A DNA stretch of 64,000 nucleotides. It comes from Bacteroidales bacterium. GTDB taxonomy: Bacteria; Bacteroidota; Bacteroidia; Bacteroidales; Azobacteroidaceae. The DNA is taken from NCBI GenBank assembly GCA_003851245.1, contig BHEP01000006.1, forward strand, positions 1-64,000, read 5' to 3'. How positions within the stretch are numbered: the stretch's first letter is position 1; each line of letters opens with the position of its first letter. Positions 18,994 through 28,051 of the stretch are shown one piece after another. Both the position numbers and the translations under genes were made by a program. The notes beneath the pieces are model-generated. The model was given only the letters and a program-made list of their open reading frames with translations, ran no database searches and was not told the origin of the DNA.

Positions 18994-20334
18994 ATGCAAC
19001 AATATATAGATTTTTTCCTGACATATCAGGAAGCCATATCAAAGCCATGCGCAGCGGCATTAAACGCTCCTCGGCAATTGGCATTTGAAGTTTTCAAAGA
19101 AATAGGGTTTCCGAAATTTAATTCGGAAGAATACCAACACACAGATATTTCGTCTCTGCTAGAATCAGACTTGGGCTTGAATATCAACAATCTAAAAATA
19201 CCCATCAATCCTTATGAGGTCTTTAAGTGCGATGTTCCCAATTTGTCGACAAACCTCTACTTCATGGTAAATGAAAGGTTTTATGCACAAGAGGAGGTTA
19301 AATTATCTCTGCCGCAAGGCGTTTTTTCGGGGAGCTTAAATACCTTCGCAGAACAATATCCGTCTATCTTTTCCAAATATTATGGGCAGTTGGCAAAATC
19401 CGACAAAGATGGATTGGTAGCTTTCAATACCCTATTTGCCCAAGATGGTTATGTGCTATACGTCCCCAAAAATGTGGTCGTGGAGCAAGCCATTCAGCTT
19501 GTAAACGTGCTTAGAGGAGACACTGACACCCTGGCAAATCGCCGATTATTAATTATCATTGAAGAAGGAGCACAAGCCAAACTGCTTGCTTGCGACCATA
19601 CTTTCGACGAAAAGCCCAAATTTGTAGCTAGCCAGGTATGCGAAATTTTTGTAGCAAAAAATGCGCTGTTTGATTACTACGAACTCGAGGAAAGCTCCGA
19701 AAATACGGTTAGGCTAAGCTCTACTTTCGTGAAACAGGAGGCTTCGTCCAATGTGGTATGCAATACAATTACCTTGCTCAATGGCGTAACACGCAACAAC
19801 TACCATATATCCTTGGATGGAGAGCATGCTGAAACCCATCTTTATGGAATGGCAATTGCTGATAAGAAGCAAAAAGTAGATAACCATACCAATATTGCAC
19901 ACAATGTGCCCAACTGTTTGAGCAACGAGCTTTTCAAATATGTGCTAGACGATCAGGCTGTAGGTGCTTTTAGTGGTAGAATACTCGTGGCAATAGATGC
20001 ACAGAAAACCCTCGCATATCAAAATAATCGCAACCTATGTGCTAGTAGGGAATGCCGGATGTTTGCAAAGCCGCAGCTAGAGATTTATGCTGATGATGTG
20101 AAGTGCTCGCATGGACTTACCACAGGGCAGCTCGATGAGACTGCCTTGTTTTATATGCGTTCGCGCGGTATCTCTGAAGAAGAAGCCCGCATGCTCCTCA
20201 AGTTTGCTTTTACCCACGATGTAATAGAAGGCATACGACTGGAAGCTCTAAGAGACAGACTCAAACTACTGGTGGAAAAGCGATTTAGAGGGGAACTTAT
20301 GAAATGTGCTGGATGCTGCAGTAATGACAAATAA
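18994..20334 (+). CDS. sufD: Fe-S cluster assembly protein SufD
   Basis: SufD pairs with SufB in the scaffold complex. The 446-residue protein has the conserved C-terminal core shared with SufB, including FSGRILVAIDAQKT, QNNRNLC and KCSHGLTTGQLDETALFYM, and a divergent N-terminal half. It is separated from sufS by only 3 bases. Confidence 0.94.
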   Translation: MQQYIDFFLTYQEAISKPCAAALNAPRQLAFEVFKEIGFPKFNSEEYQHTDISSLLESDLGLNINNLKIPINPYEVFKCDVPNLSTNLYFMVNERFYAQEEVKLSLPQGVFSGSLNTFAEQYPSIFSKYYGQLAKSDKDGLVAFNTLFAQDGYVLYVPKNVVVEQAIQLVNVLRGDTDTLANRRLLIIIEEGAQAKLLACDHTFDEKPKFVASQVCEIFVAKNALFDYYELEESSENTVRLSSTFVKQEASSNVVCNTITLLNGVTRNNYHISLDGEHAETHLYGMAIADKKQKVDNHTNIAHNVPNCLSNELFKYVLDDQAVGAFSGRILVAIDAQKTLAYQNNRNLCASRECRMFAKPQLEIYADDVKCSHGLTTGQLDETALFYMRSRGISEEEARMLLKFAFTHDVIEGIRLEALRDRLKLLVEKRFRGELMKCAGCCSNDK

Positions 20335-20337
20335 ATA

Positions 20338-21570
20338 ATGAATAGTAAACTAACAAACGAGGCTGTAAATAAAATTCGCCAAGATTTTCCCATACTCCAA
20401 CAAATGGTATATGGGAAACCTCTTGTCTACTTAGATAATGGAGCTACAAGCCAAAAACCCATTCAGGTAATTAAAAAAATTGAGGAAGTTTATTCCACCA
20501 TCAATGCCAACGTGCATCGTGGTGTGCATTTCTTAAGCCAGCAGGCCACGGATGCCCACGAAGCGGCACGCAGAAGTGTTCAGGCTTTTATAAATGCTCC
20601 AAAATCCGAAGAGATTATTTTTACCCGAGGCACAACTGAATCTATCAATCTTGTGGCCTCAAGTTTCTGTAGAAAATTTTGTAAAAAAGGAGATGAGATA
20701 ATTATTTCAGCCATGGAGCATCATGCCAACATAGTACCTTGGCAGATGCAGGGCGAGATAAGTGGTGTGAGAATAAGAGTTATCCCTATCAATGACAAGG
20801 GCGAACTTATTCTAGAGGAATATCAGAAATTGTTTAACGAAAAAACAAAACTCGTATCAGTAATGCACATATCCAATGGGCTGGGCACTATCAATCCAAT
20901 CAAGGAGATGATAGAGCTTGCTCATAAAAATGGTGTGCCTATCATGATTGATGCAGCGCAATCCGCTCAGCACATGGTAATTGATGTGCAGGCATTGGAC
21001 TGCGATTTTCTCGCCTTCTCTTCTCACAAGCTCTACGGCCCTACTGGTATTGGCGTGCTTTATGGGAAAGAAAAATACTTAGAACTTATGCCTCCCTACC
21101 AAGGAGGAGGAGAAATGATTGCCACTGTTTCGTTCGATAAAACAACTTTCAATGAGCTGCCTTTCAAATTTGAAGCCGGCACTCCTGACTATGTAGGCAC
21201 CATTGCGCTTGCTGAGGCAATAAAATATATTTCTGCCATTGGTTTGGATGCCATAAAAAACTATGAAGACGAACTTTTGAACTATGCCTCTGAACAATTG
21301 ATGCAAATAAAGGGCATGCGATTTTTTGGAACTGCGAGCAAAAAGAGCAGTCTAATATCGTTTCAAGTAGGCAATATTCATCACTACGATATGGGCATGT
21401 TGCTTAACAGGCAAGGTATAGCTGTGCGCACAGGTCACCATTGTGCTCAGCCATTAATGAAGGTGCTAGGCATTGAAGGCACTACCCGAGCGTCTATGGC
21501 TTTCTACAATACTAAGCACGAGATAGATATGCTGGTAGGAGGTATTGAGCGAGTAGCAGGAATGTTTTAA
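20338..21570 (+). CDS. sufS: Cysteine desulfurase SufS
   Basis: SufS is a group II, PLP-dependent desulfurase that removes sulfur from cysteine as a persulfide and passes it to the scaffold. The 410-residue protein has the PLP lysine in [10 protein letters not shown] near residue 230 and the catalytic Cys369 in RTGHHCAQP. No sufE or sufU gene adjoins it, so the persulfide acceptor must be encoded elsewhere. The stop codon overlaps the rnhB start as TAATG. Confidence 0.95.
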   Translation: MNSKLTNEAVNKIRQDFPILQQMVYGKPLVYLDNGATSQKPIQVIKKIEEVYSTINANVHRGVHFLSQQATDAHEAARRSVQAFINAPKSEEIIFTRGTTESINLVASSFCRKFCKKGDEIIISAMEHHANIVPWQMQGEISGVRIRVIPINDKGELILEEYQKLFNEKTKLVSVMHISNGLGTINPIKEMIELAHKNGVPIMIDAAQSAQHMVIDVQALDCDFLAFSSHKLYGPTGIGVLYGKEKYLELMPPYQGGGEMIATVSFDKTTFNELPFKFEAGTPDYVGTIALAEAIKYISAIGLDAIKNYEDELLNYASEQLMQIKGMRFFGTASKKSSLISFQVGNIHHYDMGMLLNRQGIAVRTGHHCAQPLMKVLGIEGTTRASMAFYNTKHEIDMLVGGIERVAGMF

Positions 21571-22160
21571 TGTTAAAATCCTTCCTCCATAGGCATCTTA
21601 TAGAAGCTGGCTGCGACGAAGTTGGGCGAGGCTGTTTGGCTGGTCCAGTTTTCGCCGCAGCTGTTATTCTCCCTAAGAATTTTCTTTGCCAAGAGCTCAA
21701 TGACTCCAAGCAGCTGAGCGAAAAAAAACGCTTGAAACTCAGACCAATTATAGAGAAAGAAGCCATTGCTTGGGGTCTAGGAATTGTGTCGGCTGCCGAA
21801 ATTGATGAGATAAATATTCTCAATGCTTCTTTTCTTGCCATGCACAGGGCTATAGATCAACTTAAAATATGTCCCGAACATCTCCTTATCGATGGCAATC
21901 GCTTCAGTATATACAAAAATATTCCTCACACCTGCATAATTAAGGGTGATGCAAAATTTCTTTCTATTGCAGCAGCTTCCATATTGGCAAAAACCTATAG
22001 AGATGCTTATATGCAAAGCATACACTGCGATTTTGAAGCCTACAATTGGTTGAGTAATAAGGGCTACCCCACAAAAAAACATAGAAATGCCATAGAAATT
22101 TATGGCATTACCCATCACCACAGAAAAACATTTAGACTGCTGGCCCAAGAGAAGCCCTAA
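21570..22160 (+). CDS. rnhB: Ribonuclease HII
   Basis: RNase HII cuts RNA in RNA-DNA hybrids and removes single misincorporated ribonucleotides. The 196-residue protein begins its catalytic core at [15 protein letters not shown] (acidic pair D16-E17). [11 protein letters not shown], a DGN motif near residue 109 and the [11 protein letters not shown] segment follow, as expected of family RnhB. The ATG shares a base with the sufS stop, so it is translationally coupled to the suf operon. Confidence 0.94.
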   Translation: MLKSFLHRHLIEAGCDEVGRGCLAGPVFAAAVILPKNFLCQELNDSKQLSEKKRLKLRPIIEKEAIAWGLGIVSAAEIDEINILNASFLAMHRAIDQLKICPEHLLIDGNRFSIYKNIPHTCIIKGDAKFLSIAAASILAKTYRDAYMQSIHCDFEAYNWLSNKGYPTKKHRNAIEIYGITHHHRKTFRLLAQEKP

Positions 22161-22198
22161 AAATTAAAATAGCTCTAAAGCTGATGGCTCAAAAATAC

Positions 22199-22966
22199 CT
22201 ATTTATTTTTGTGAACAATAGTTGCCGTAGCCTGCTTGGTAGGCATAACGAGTATTTCTGCAATTTGTATGTGGGGAGGTGTATTTGCCACATAGCTGAG
22301 TATTTCTGCAATATCTTCGCCAGTCATGGGTTTAATACCTGCATATACTTGATCAGCCTTAGCTTTGTCTCCCCTAAAGCGACAGACGCTGAAATTTGTT
22401 TCTACCATACCGGGCTTGACATTACACACCCTCAAGGGAGTGTCTACAAGGTCTATGCGCAAACCATCGCTTAAGGCCTTTACGGCAGCTTTTGTAGCGC
22501 AATAAACACTTCCGCCAGGGTATGCTCCTTCACCTGCAATGGAACCAATATTGATAATCTGCCCTTTTTGATGCTTCAACATCAGTGGCACCACCAAACG
22601 GGTAATATTTAAGAGCCCTTTTATATTGGTGTCAATTACAATGTCCCATTCGTCTAAGTCACCTTCAAACTCCTTTTCAATGCCAATTACTAAGCCTGCA
22701 TTATTGATTAAAACATCTATTGCTTGCCAGTTGCTTGCGAGGTCTTCGATTTGTTTTTTTGCTTCTGCCCTATCCCTCACATCAAATAATAGAGGCATTA
22801 TATCGGCAGCAAATTCTTTTTCCAGATGTTTTTTAAAAGCATCTAGCTTCTCCTTATTTCGGGCATTTAGTATCAATCGAGCTCCCTGAGTCGCAAATTT
22901 AATGGCACAAGCTTCACCAATGCCACTCGTTGCCCCTGTAATAAAAACTATTTTATCTCTCATCAT
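22199..22966 (-). CDS. Short-chain dehydrogenase/reductase (YdfG-like)
   Basis: This 255-residue protein is a classical SDR. It shows the cofactor motif TGATSGIGEA near residue 11, NNAG near 89, the catalytic Ser in NIGSIAGEGAYPGG and YCATKAA with the catalytic Tyr and Lys. It resembles the YdfG/serine 3-dehydrogenase subgroup, which acts on 3-hydroxy acids and related compounds. The exact substrate cannot be read from the sequence. It converges on rnhB with a 38-base gap. Confidence 0.88.
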   Translation of the reverse strand: MMRDKIVFITGATSGIGEACAIKFATQGARLILNARNKEKLDAFKKHLEKEFAADIMPLLFDVRDRAEAKKQIEDLASNWQAIDVLINNAGLVIGIEKEFEGDLDEWDIVIDTNIKGLLNITRLVVPLMLKHQKGQIINIGSIAGEGAYPGGSVYCATKAAVKALSDGLRIDLVDTPLRVCNVKPGMVETNFSVCRFRGDKAKADQVYAGIKPMTGEDIAEILSYVANTPPHIQIAEILVMPTKQATATIVHKNK

Positions 22967-23014
22967 GTTTTAATCCTTTATTTATTTGCCCTTGTTGCTG
23001 CCTCAAGCAATTAT

Positions 23015-23887
23015 TCATTCTCTTATATCCCTTCCCCAGAAGAGTTTATCTCTTAGAGTTTGATAAAATGTTTGATTTTTACGTTTGATTATTTTTGTTG
23101 TAAAATCGGCCTTTTTTATTGAAAATTTTGCGCCTGAAGAAAATACCTCTGAGCGACCATCCATAGACACCAAAAAATTGCCCCCTCTAACCTCTACCTC
23201 AAAATTCATATCGTAGTCGTCAGGAATAACTAAGGGTCTGACGTTGAGAGAATGGGGAGCAATAGGGCTAAGAACAAAACTCTTGGCCTGAGGCACCAAT
23301 ATCGGCCCATTTACACTTAGAGAATAGGCCGTAGAGCCAGTAGGGGTAGATACTACTAAGCCATCGGCTAGGTAGGTTGTCAAATATGCCTCGTTGATAT
23401 AGGTGTGGATGCTAATCATCGAAGAGGTCTCTCTCTTGAGTATAGCAATCTCGTTTAGGGCATAAGTATATGGATTTACCAAATACTCTGCGGTCTCTAG
23501 TTTCAATAAACTGCGATCTTCTACTAAAAAATCTTTATTGAAAATTTCTTCTAGCGTATTTTCTATTTCATCGGCATGTATATCTGCCAAAAAACCCAGT
23601 CTGCCGGTATTGATGCCTATTATGGGGATGCCCTTTCTTCCTATAAAGGTTGCCGTACGCAAAAAAGTACCATCTCCCCCCAGGCTAAGCGCAAAGTCGA
23701 GATCAAAATTTGCATCTGTAATTAAACCTACAAAAGGAGGATTGTAATTTAGTTCTTGACGCAGGTATTCATAAAATTCTTGCTCAATCCATACTTTGGC
23801 CTGCCCAGTTTTGAAAATATCAAACACCTGTACAATACTTTCTTTTGCCTTCTGCTGACTGTTACTTCCAAAAACACCTACCTTCAT
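23015..23887 (-). CDS. nadK: NAD kinase
   Basis: NadK phosphorylates NAD to NADP. The 290-residue protein has the family motifs GGDGTFLRTA near residue 71, NTGRLGFLAD near 94, and NEIAI followed by TPTGSTAYSLSVNGP in the C-terminal beta domain. It begins 3 bases downstream of the CBS-domain gene and is probably co-transcribed with it. Confidence 0.95.
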   Translation of the reverse strand: MKVGVFGSNSQQKAKESIVQVFDIFKTGQAKVWIEQEFYEYLRQELNYNPPFVGLITDANFDLDFALSLGGDGTFLRTATFIGRKGIPIIGINTGRLGFLADIHADEIENTLEEIFNKDFLVEDRSLLKLETAEYLVNPYTYALNEIAILKRETSSMISIHTYINEAYLTTYLADGLVVSTPTGSTAYSLSVNGPILVPQAKSFVLSPIAPHSLNVRPLVIPDDYDMNFEVEVRGGNFLVSMDGRSEVFSSGAKFSIKKADFTTKIIKRKNQTFYQTLRDKLFWGRDIRE

Positions 23888-23890
23888 ATA

Positions 23891-24550
23891 TTATATGTCT
23901 AAGTAATACATCAATTCATCAAGACTCTTTCTTTGATTATCATCTATCAGTTTTTCTTTTTGAAAATAGTACAAAATAGAATAATTGAAGCGCTCTAAGC
24001 TGCGCAGCACTGCCGAAATATCTTCCAGGTCTATTTTAAGAAGAACGACCATTTTTGCTGTGTCAGCAATAGGATAGGTAAACAAGCTCAATATTTTTGC
24101 ATTATTAGACTCTGCGAGGTGCACAATATTTGATAAATCGTAATCCTGGCTATTGAGTTCTAAGGCTATAATGGATCCATTGGAAATGGCATTGGTCATT
24201 TCTGCCAGTTTGTCTCTCAATATACCAGCTGTTATAACTCCCAGATAGCGCCCTTTTTCATCAACAACAGGGAGCAACATTTTTTTTTCTATGCTAATGG
24301 TGCGCAAGACTTCCAAGAGAGGTGTGTCTTCTCTGGCATATGGGGCATAGATACTAATACTTCCCAAGGCTTGACCTAAATCCTGCATTGCAAAAATATC
24401 TTTTTCCGAAACCAAGCACAAATAAATCCCATCTTGCACCATGGGCAAGTCTTGCACCTTATAATCTTCCATCAATGAAAGGGCAAAACTGCCTTTGTCA
24501 CTAGGTTTTAGATGTGGAAATTTTTTCGTTAAAAATTCTTTACTTAACAT
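23891..24550 (-). CDS. CBS-domain protein
   Basis: The 219-residue protein has a tandem CBS pair in the first 130 residues (for example LPVVDEKGRYLGVIT) and an ACT-like alpha/beta segment after it (SIIALELNSQDYDLSNIVHL). CBS pairs usually sense adenosine nucleotides. The position immediately before nadK suggests a link to nucleotide cofactor state, which is inference. Its promoter would lie in the 99-base gap shared with divergent pdxJ. Confidence 0.8.
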   Translation of the reverse strand: MLSKEFLTKKFPHLKPSDKGSFALSLMEDYKVQDLPMVQDGIYLCLVSEKDIFAMQDLGQALGSISIYAPYAREDTPLLEVLRTISIEKKMLLPVVDEKGRYLGVITAGILRDKLAEMTNAISNGSIIALELNSQDYDLSNIVHLAESNNAKILSLFTYPIADTAKMVVLLKIDLEDISAVLRSLERFNYSILYYFQKEKLIDDNQRKSLDELMYYLDI

Positions 24551-24575
24551 AGCGTGTTTATTGAAGTAAATCTAT

Positions 24576-24583
24576 TAATTTTG
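24576..24583 (+). promoter_or_regulatory. -7 element of pdxJ
   Basis: TAATTTTG matches TAnnTTTG and is followed by GCA, a common start context here. The -33 position reads GTG instead of TTG. The leader would be about 60 bases. Confidence 0.45.
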
Positions 24584-24625
24584 CATTATCATTCTGCATC
24601 ATCATGGCAGGATCAAAGCAATAGA

Positions 24626-24633
24626 CAAATGTA
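24626..24633 (-). promoter_or_regulatory. -7 element of the CBS gene-nadK transcript
   Basis: On the minus strand TACATTTG matches TAnnTTTG. A TTG lies 21 bases further upstream, slightly longer than the usual 19-20 spacing, inside the pdxJ start region. Confidence 0.4.
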
Positions 24634-24649
24634 GTTATTTATTTCAATA

Positions 24650-25363
24650 ATGACCAAATTAAGCGTTAATATAAATAAAATTGCCACGCTCAGAAATGCG
24701 CGAGGAGAAAACAATCCCAATCTGCTAAGGGTAGCTTTGGATTGTGAGCTTTTTGGTGCTGAAGGTATAACAGTGCACCCTAGACCCGACGAAAGGCATA
24801 TTCGTTACAAAGACGTGTATGATCTGCGCCCACTTTTAAAAACTGAAATGAATATTGAAGGCTATCCTACGCCCTCATTCATAGATCTTATTTTGAAAAC
24901 AAAGCCCGCACAAGTAACATTGGTGCCAGATGCTCCAGATGCTATTACTTCCAATGCCGGTTGGGACATTAAGACTCATAAATCGTTTCTAACAGATCTG
25001 ATAGATAGCTTTAAAGAAGCGGGGGTCAGAACTTCTCTTTTTGTTGACACCAACATTTCCAACATAGAGATGGCAGCAGATACGCATACCGACAGAATAG
25101 AGCTATATACCGAACCTTATGCCCGTCTTTATCCTAAAGACAAAGAAGCCGCCGTGAGGTCTTTTGTGCTAGCCGCAGAATTTGCAAAGTCGCTAGGAAT
25201 AGGAGTAAATGCGGGGCACGATCTAAGTTTGGAAAATCTTTCCTTCCTATCCAACAATATTCCTTTCTTAGAGGAAGTCTCCATAGGACACGCCCTGATA
25301 TGCGATGCCCTATATAAAGGCTTGGAACACACAATAAAATCATACAAAAGCTGTTTAAAATAA
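24650..25363 (+). CDS. pdxJ: Pyridoxine 5'-phosphate synthase
   Basis: PdxJ condenses 1-deoxyxylulose 5-phosphate with 3-amino-2-oxopropyl phosphate to form pyridoxine phosphate. The 237-residue protein begins [16 protein letters not shown] and has [13 protein letters not shown] around residue 42, the conserved VTLVPD segment and NAGHDLS near 188. These are standard PdxJ features. It is followed after 13 bases by exbB, so the vitamin B6 gene and the transport-energising genes appear to share a transcript. Confidence 0.95.
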   Translation: MTKLSVNINKIATLRNARGENNPNLLRVALDCELFGAEGITVHPRPDERHIRYKDVYDLRPLLKTEMNIEGYPTPSFIDLILKTKPAQVTLVPDAPDAITSNAGWDIKTHKSFLTDLIDSFKEAGVRTSLFVDTNISNIEMAADTHTDRIELYTEPYARLYPKDKEAAVRSFVLAAEFAKSLGIGVNAGHDLSLENLSFLSNNIPFLEEVSIGHALICDALYKGLEHTIKSYKSCLK

Positions 25364-25376
25364 AAATATATTAAAT

Positions 25377-26090
25377 ATGAGTATACTACTTACAATTCAG
25401 GATGGAGTAGCACAGGCAATTCAAACAATGCCAGAGCTATCACAAGTTGCATCAGAGTCCCAAGAAGCCTCGCTAAACGTATTTGACCTAGCTCTAAAGG
25501 GAGGGTGGATTATGATACCAATTGCGGTATTGCTATTTGTTTCTATCGCTGTATTTATAGAGCGCGTCATGGTAATAAAGAAGGCTGCAAAAGAAGACAC
25601 CTCCTTTATGAATAGGATAAAAGATTATATTCATGAAGGGAAAATAGATGCTGCACTCAATCTTTGCAAGAGCACCAATACTCCATATGCGAGAATGACT
25701 GAAAAGGGAATTTCCCGACTCGGCAGACCCATGAACGACATATTGGTAGCGGTAGAAAATGTTGGAAATATTGAAGTCGCCAAACTGGAAAAAGGATTTA
25801 GCCTAGTAGCTACAACAGCTGCAGGGGCTCCTATGTTGGGTTTCCTAGGAACTGTAACAGGCATGATAAAGGCCTTTTTTGATATGGCAAACGCTGGAAG
25901 TAATGTAGATATATCCTTGCTGTCTTCTGGAATATATGAGGCTCTGGTAACAACCGTTGCCGGTCTTATTGTTGGTATCATTGCACTATTTGCCTACAAC
26001 TATCTGGTAGCTGAGCTAAATGGAGTAATCAATAAAATGGAAACCCGCTCAATGGAATTTATGGATTTATTGAACGAACCAAGCAATTAG
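25377..26090 (+). CDS. exbB: MotA/TolQ/ExbB proton channel protein
   Basis: This 237-residue inner-membrane protein has one hydrophobic helix near residues 42-62 and two near the C-terminal part. The conserved TAAGAPMLGFLGTVTGMIKAF and the EALVTTVAGLIVG segments are diagnostic. ExbB forms the proton-conducting pentamer that, with ExbD, powers TonB-dependent outer-membrane uptake. ExbD starts 5 bases after its stop. A TolQ assignment cannot be excluded, but the TonB-like protein downstream favours ExbB. Confidence 0.9.
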   Translation: MSILLTIQDGVAQAIQTMPELSQVASESQEASLNVFDLALKGGWIMIPIAVLLFVSIAVFIERVMVIKKAAKEDTSFMNRIKDYIHEGKIDAALNLCKSTNTPYARMTEKGISRLGRPMNDILVAVENVGNIEVAKLEKGFSLVATTAAGAPMLGFLGTVTGMIKAFFDMANAGSNVDISLLSSGIYEALVTTVAGLIVGIIALFAYNYLVAELNGVINKMETRSMEFMDLLNEPSN

Positions 26091-26095
26091 GAAAT

Positions 26096-26503
26096 ATGGC
26101 ATTAAAAAGGAAAAAGAAAATAACGGCCGAATTTAGCATGGCATCCATGACGGATATGATATTCTTGTTGCTCATATTTTTTATGATAACCTCTACGGTG
26201 GTTATTCCAAACGCAATAAAAGTTGTATTGCCACAAAGCCAGAAGCAAACAGCAGCCAAGCCTCTCACGCGATTGACCATAGATGCACAGCTCAATTATT
26301 ATGTAGCTTTTGGAAAACAAAAAGAGAAACAAATAAGTTTTGAAGAAATTGCCCCATTCTTACAAGAATGCTATGCCAAGGAGCCCGAGATGTATGTTGC
26401 TCTGTATGCCGACGAAACAATACCATACAGAGAAGTGGTAAAAGCATTGGATATTGCCAATCAGAATCAATTCAAAATGGTATTAGTTACCAGACCCAAC
26501 TAG
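26096..26503 (+). CDS. exbD: ExbD/TolR biopolymer transport protein
   Basis: The 135-residue protein has one membrane helix near residues 18-40, with the functionally essential Asp in MTDMIFLLLIFFMITS. A periplasmic alpha/beta domain ends in YREVVKALDIA and VLVTRPN. It is the ExbB partner. A 59-base gap before the TonB-like gene contains a small hairpin (26507-26522, arms TAGCAA and TTGCTA) and a repeat element. Confidence 0.9.
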   Translation: MALKRKKKITAEFSMASMTDMIFLLLIFFMITSTVVIPNAIKVVLPQSQKQTAAKPLTRLTIDAQLNYYVAFGKQKEKQISFEEIAPFLQECYAKEPEMYVALYADETIPYREVVKALDIANQNQFKMVLVTRPN

Positions 26504-26523
26504 AAATAGCAAGATATTGCTAG

Positions 26524-26553
26524 TTGACAATTCATAATTCATAATTCATAATT
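26524..26553 (+). repeat. AATTCRTAATT leader repeat, copy upstream of the TonB-like gene
   Basis: TTGACAATTC is followed by three 7-base units of the form ATAATTC/ATAATT. A closely related element occurs on the minus strand upstream of upp (37448-37470), and a variant occurs upstream of the flippase gene (35706-35733). The repeat ends 9 bases before the GTG start. Confidence 0.7.
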
Positions 26554-26562
26554 ATTTAATTA

Positions 26563-27396
26563 GTGAATATAACAAAAGAAAAAATATTCGGAACCATAGG
26601 ATCCTCACTTTTCTGCCTATTACTATTGCTTTTGATGCTTTTTACCTACCTTACAACGGTAGTCAGCGACGAAGAAGAGGGTATATTGGTTAGTTTTGGC
26701 AATGTGGATCTTGCCGCTGGCACTTTCGAGCCCGCCTCCGTAGGCGTAGACGAGGTGGTGAGCCCAGAGGTCATTCCTACTCCTGCACCACCTACTGTAG
26801 CTCCTACCGAAGATCCAAATTTAAGTCAAGATCTTGAGGCCTCAATACAAATTGAAGAGCAGAAAAAAAAGAGAAAGGAAGAGGCTAGACAAGAAGAAAT
26901 AAAGAGAAAGGTAATAGAAGAAGAAAGAAAAACCGCCCTAGCCCTAGAAAAGAAAAAAGAAGAAGAGCGCAAGCGACAGCAGGCTATAAGCAATCAAGTA
27001 GCTGGAGCATTTGGCGCAGGCACTACCTCTGCAGCCAACAGGGGCAGCGAGAGCGAGGGAGCTGGAAGTCAGGGGAGCTCCGAAGGCACATCATCGCAAG
27101 GAGCAAACTCGGGCACTGGAGGCTATGGAGAATTTTCTTTGTCTGGACGTTCCATCGGCGCTGGAGGACTTCCACGCCCAGTATATACTGTGCAAGAAGA
27201 GGGCAGGATAGTTATTAATATAACTGTAGATTCCAAAGGAAATGTAATTGCATCGGCTATTGGAAGAGGCACTAATATCGATAATGCTAGCATGAGAACC
27301 TCGGCCCTGAATGCTGCAAAAAAAGCTAAATTCAATACTATTGCAGGAACAAATAATCAGACAGGAACAATTACATATAGGTATTTCCTAAAATAA
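26563..27396 (+). CDS. TonB-like energy transducer
   Basis: The 277-residue protein has the layout of a TonB protein. One N-terminal membrane helix spans about residues 12-34. A Pro-rich periplasmic segment follows near 66-86, then a charged Glu/Lys-rich coiled-coil stretch near 93-142 and a Gly/Ser-rich linker. The C-terminal domain begins near 190 (VYTVQEEGRIVINITVDSKG). It would carry proton-motive energy from ExbB/ExbD to outer-membrane receptors. The start is GTG at 26563, just before the helix; no in-frame ATG precedes the helix. Confidence 0.82.
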   Translation: MNITKEKIFGTIGSSLFCLLLLLLMLFTYLTTVVSDEEEGILVSFGNVDLAAGTFEPASVGVDEVVSPEVIPTPAPPTVAPTEDPNLSQDLEASIQIEEQKKKRKEEARQEEIKRKVIEEERKTALALEKKKEEERKRQQAISNQVAGAFGAGTTSAANRGSESEGAGSQGSSEGTSSQGANSGTGGYGEFSLSGRSIGAGGLPRPVYTVQEEGRIVINITVDSKGNVIASAIGRGTNIDNASMRTSALNAAKKAKFNTIAGTNNQTGTITYRYFLK

Positions 27397-27424
27397 CAAG
27401 AAACTTTAAATAACAAGAAACTTA
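27391..27424 (+). repeat. 17-base tandem duplication across a gene junction
   Basis: Two adjacent 17-base copies (27391-27407 and 27408-27424) beginning AAATAACAAGAAACTT differ only in the last base. The first copy contains the stop codon of the TonB-like gene. The second ends at the first base of the DJ-1 ATG. Confidence 0.8.
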
Positions 27425-27960
27425 TGAAACAAGTATTCATCTTTCTAATAGATGGTTTTGAAGAAATAGAAGCCATTGCAACTATCGACATTTTGCGAAG
27501 AGCAGATATAAACATTCAGTCCGTTTCACTGACTGGCAACAATCTCGTTGTGGGAGCTCATAAGGTAGGCATTACCTGCGATCTCCTATTTGAAGAAGCT
27601 GCCTACTTGCAAGCCCAGTTGCTTATTATACCTGGAGGGACAGTTAAATTTAACGAACACGAGGCTCTTAAAAAAGAACTTCTAGCGTTTTATGCCACAG
27701 GCAAAACAATTGCAGCAATATGTGCAGCTCCTGCGGTACTGGGAGGATTGGGCCTGCTGAAAGGCAAAAATGCTACCTGCTACCCCGGATTTGAGAGCTA
27801 TCTCGAAGGAGCCAATTTTCAAGACCAAGCGGTAGTAGTAGATGGCAACATCATTACAGCAAAAGGTCCAGGCTTAACTATGGATTTTGCCCTAAAAATT
27901 GTTGAAGTCCTCGAAGGCAAAGCAAAGAGTAAGGCAGTTGCCGCAGATCTGCTATTGTAG
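27424..27960 (+). CDS. DJ-1/PfpI family protein
   Basis: The 178-residue protein matches the DJ-1/ThiJ family. It has GFEEIEA near residue 11 (acidic residue E16) and the nucleophile-elbow Cys100 in AAICAAPAVLGGLG. TAKGPGLTMDFAL near the C-terminus completes the pattern. Members act as glyoxalases, protein deglycases or oxidative-stress proteins. Which activity applies here cannot be decided. It follows the TonB-like gene with 27 bases between, made of the tandem duplication. Confidence 0.88.
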   Translation: MKQVFIFLIDGFEEIEAIATIDILRRADINIQSVSLTGNNLVVGAHKVGITCDLLFEEAAYLQAQLLIIPGGTVKFNEHEALKKELLAFYATGKTIAAICAAPAVLGGLGLLKGKNATCYPGFESYLEGANFQDQAVVVDGNIITAKGPGLTMDFALKIVEVLEGKAKSKAVAADLLL

Positions 27961-28010
27961 TTAGCTGCATGCTACAAGATAATAATCGTACATTTACGTT
28001 TCAAAAGTAC

Positions 28011-28018
28011 TAATTTTG
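28011..28018 (+). promoter_or_regulatory. -7 element of the ATPase-DUF4276 pair
   Basis: TAATTTTG matches TAnnTTTG, 34 bases before the ATPase ATG. No TTG stands at the -33 position. The element overlaps the left arm of a palindrome at 28015-28035. Confidence 0.5.
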
Positions 28019-28035
28019 TATCTTTAGGATACAAA
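28015..28035. promoter_or_regulatory. Palindrome over the ATPase promoter (candidate operator)
   Basis: Arms TTTGTATC (28015-28022) and GATACAAA (28028-28035) are perfect 8-bp inverted repeats around a 5-base centre. They cover the end of the -7 element and the predicted transcription start. This could be a repressor site or a 5' mRNA hairpin. Confidence 0.5.
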
Positions 28036-28051
28036 TATAATACAACTTATA

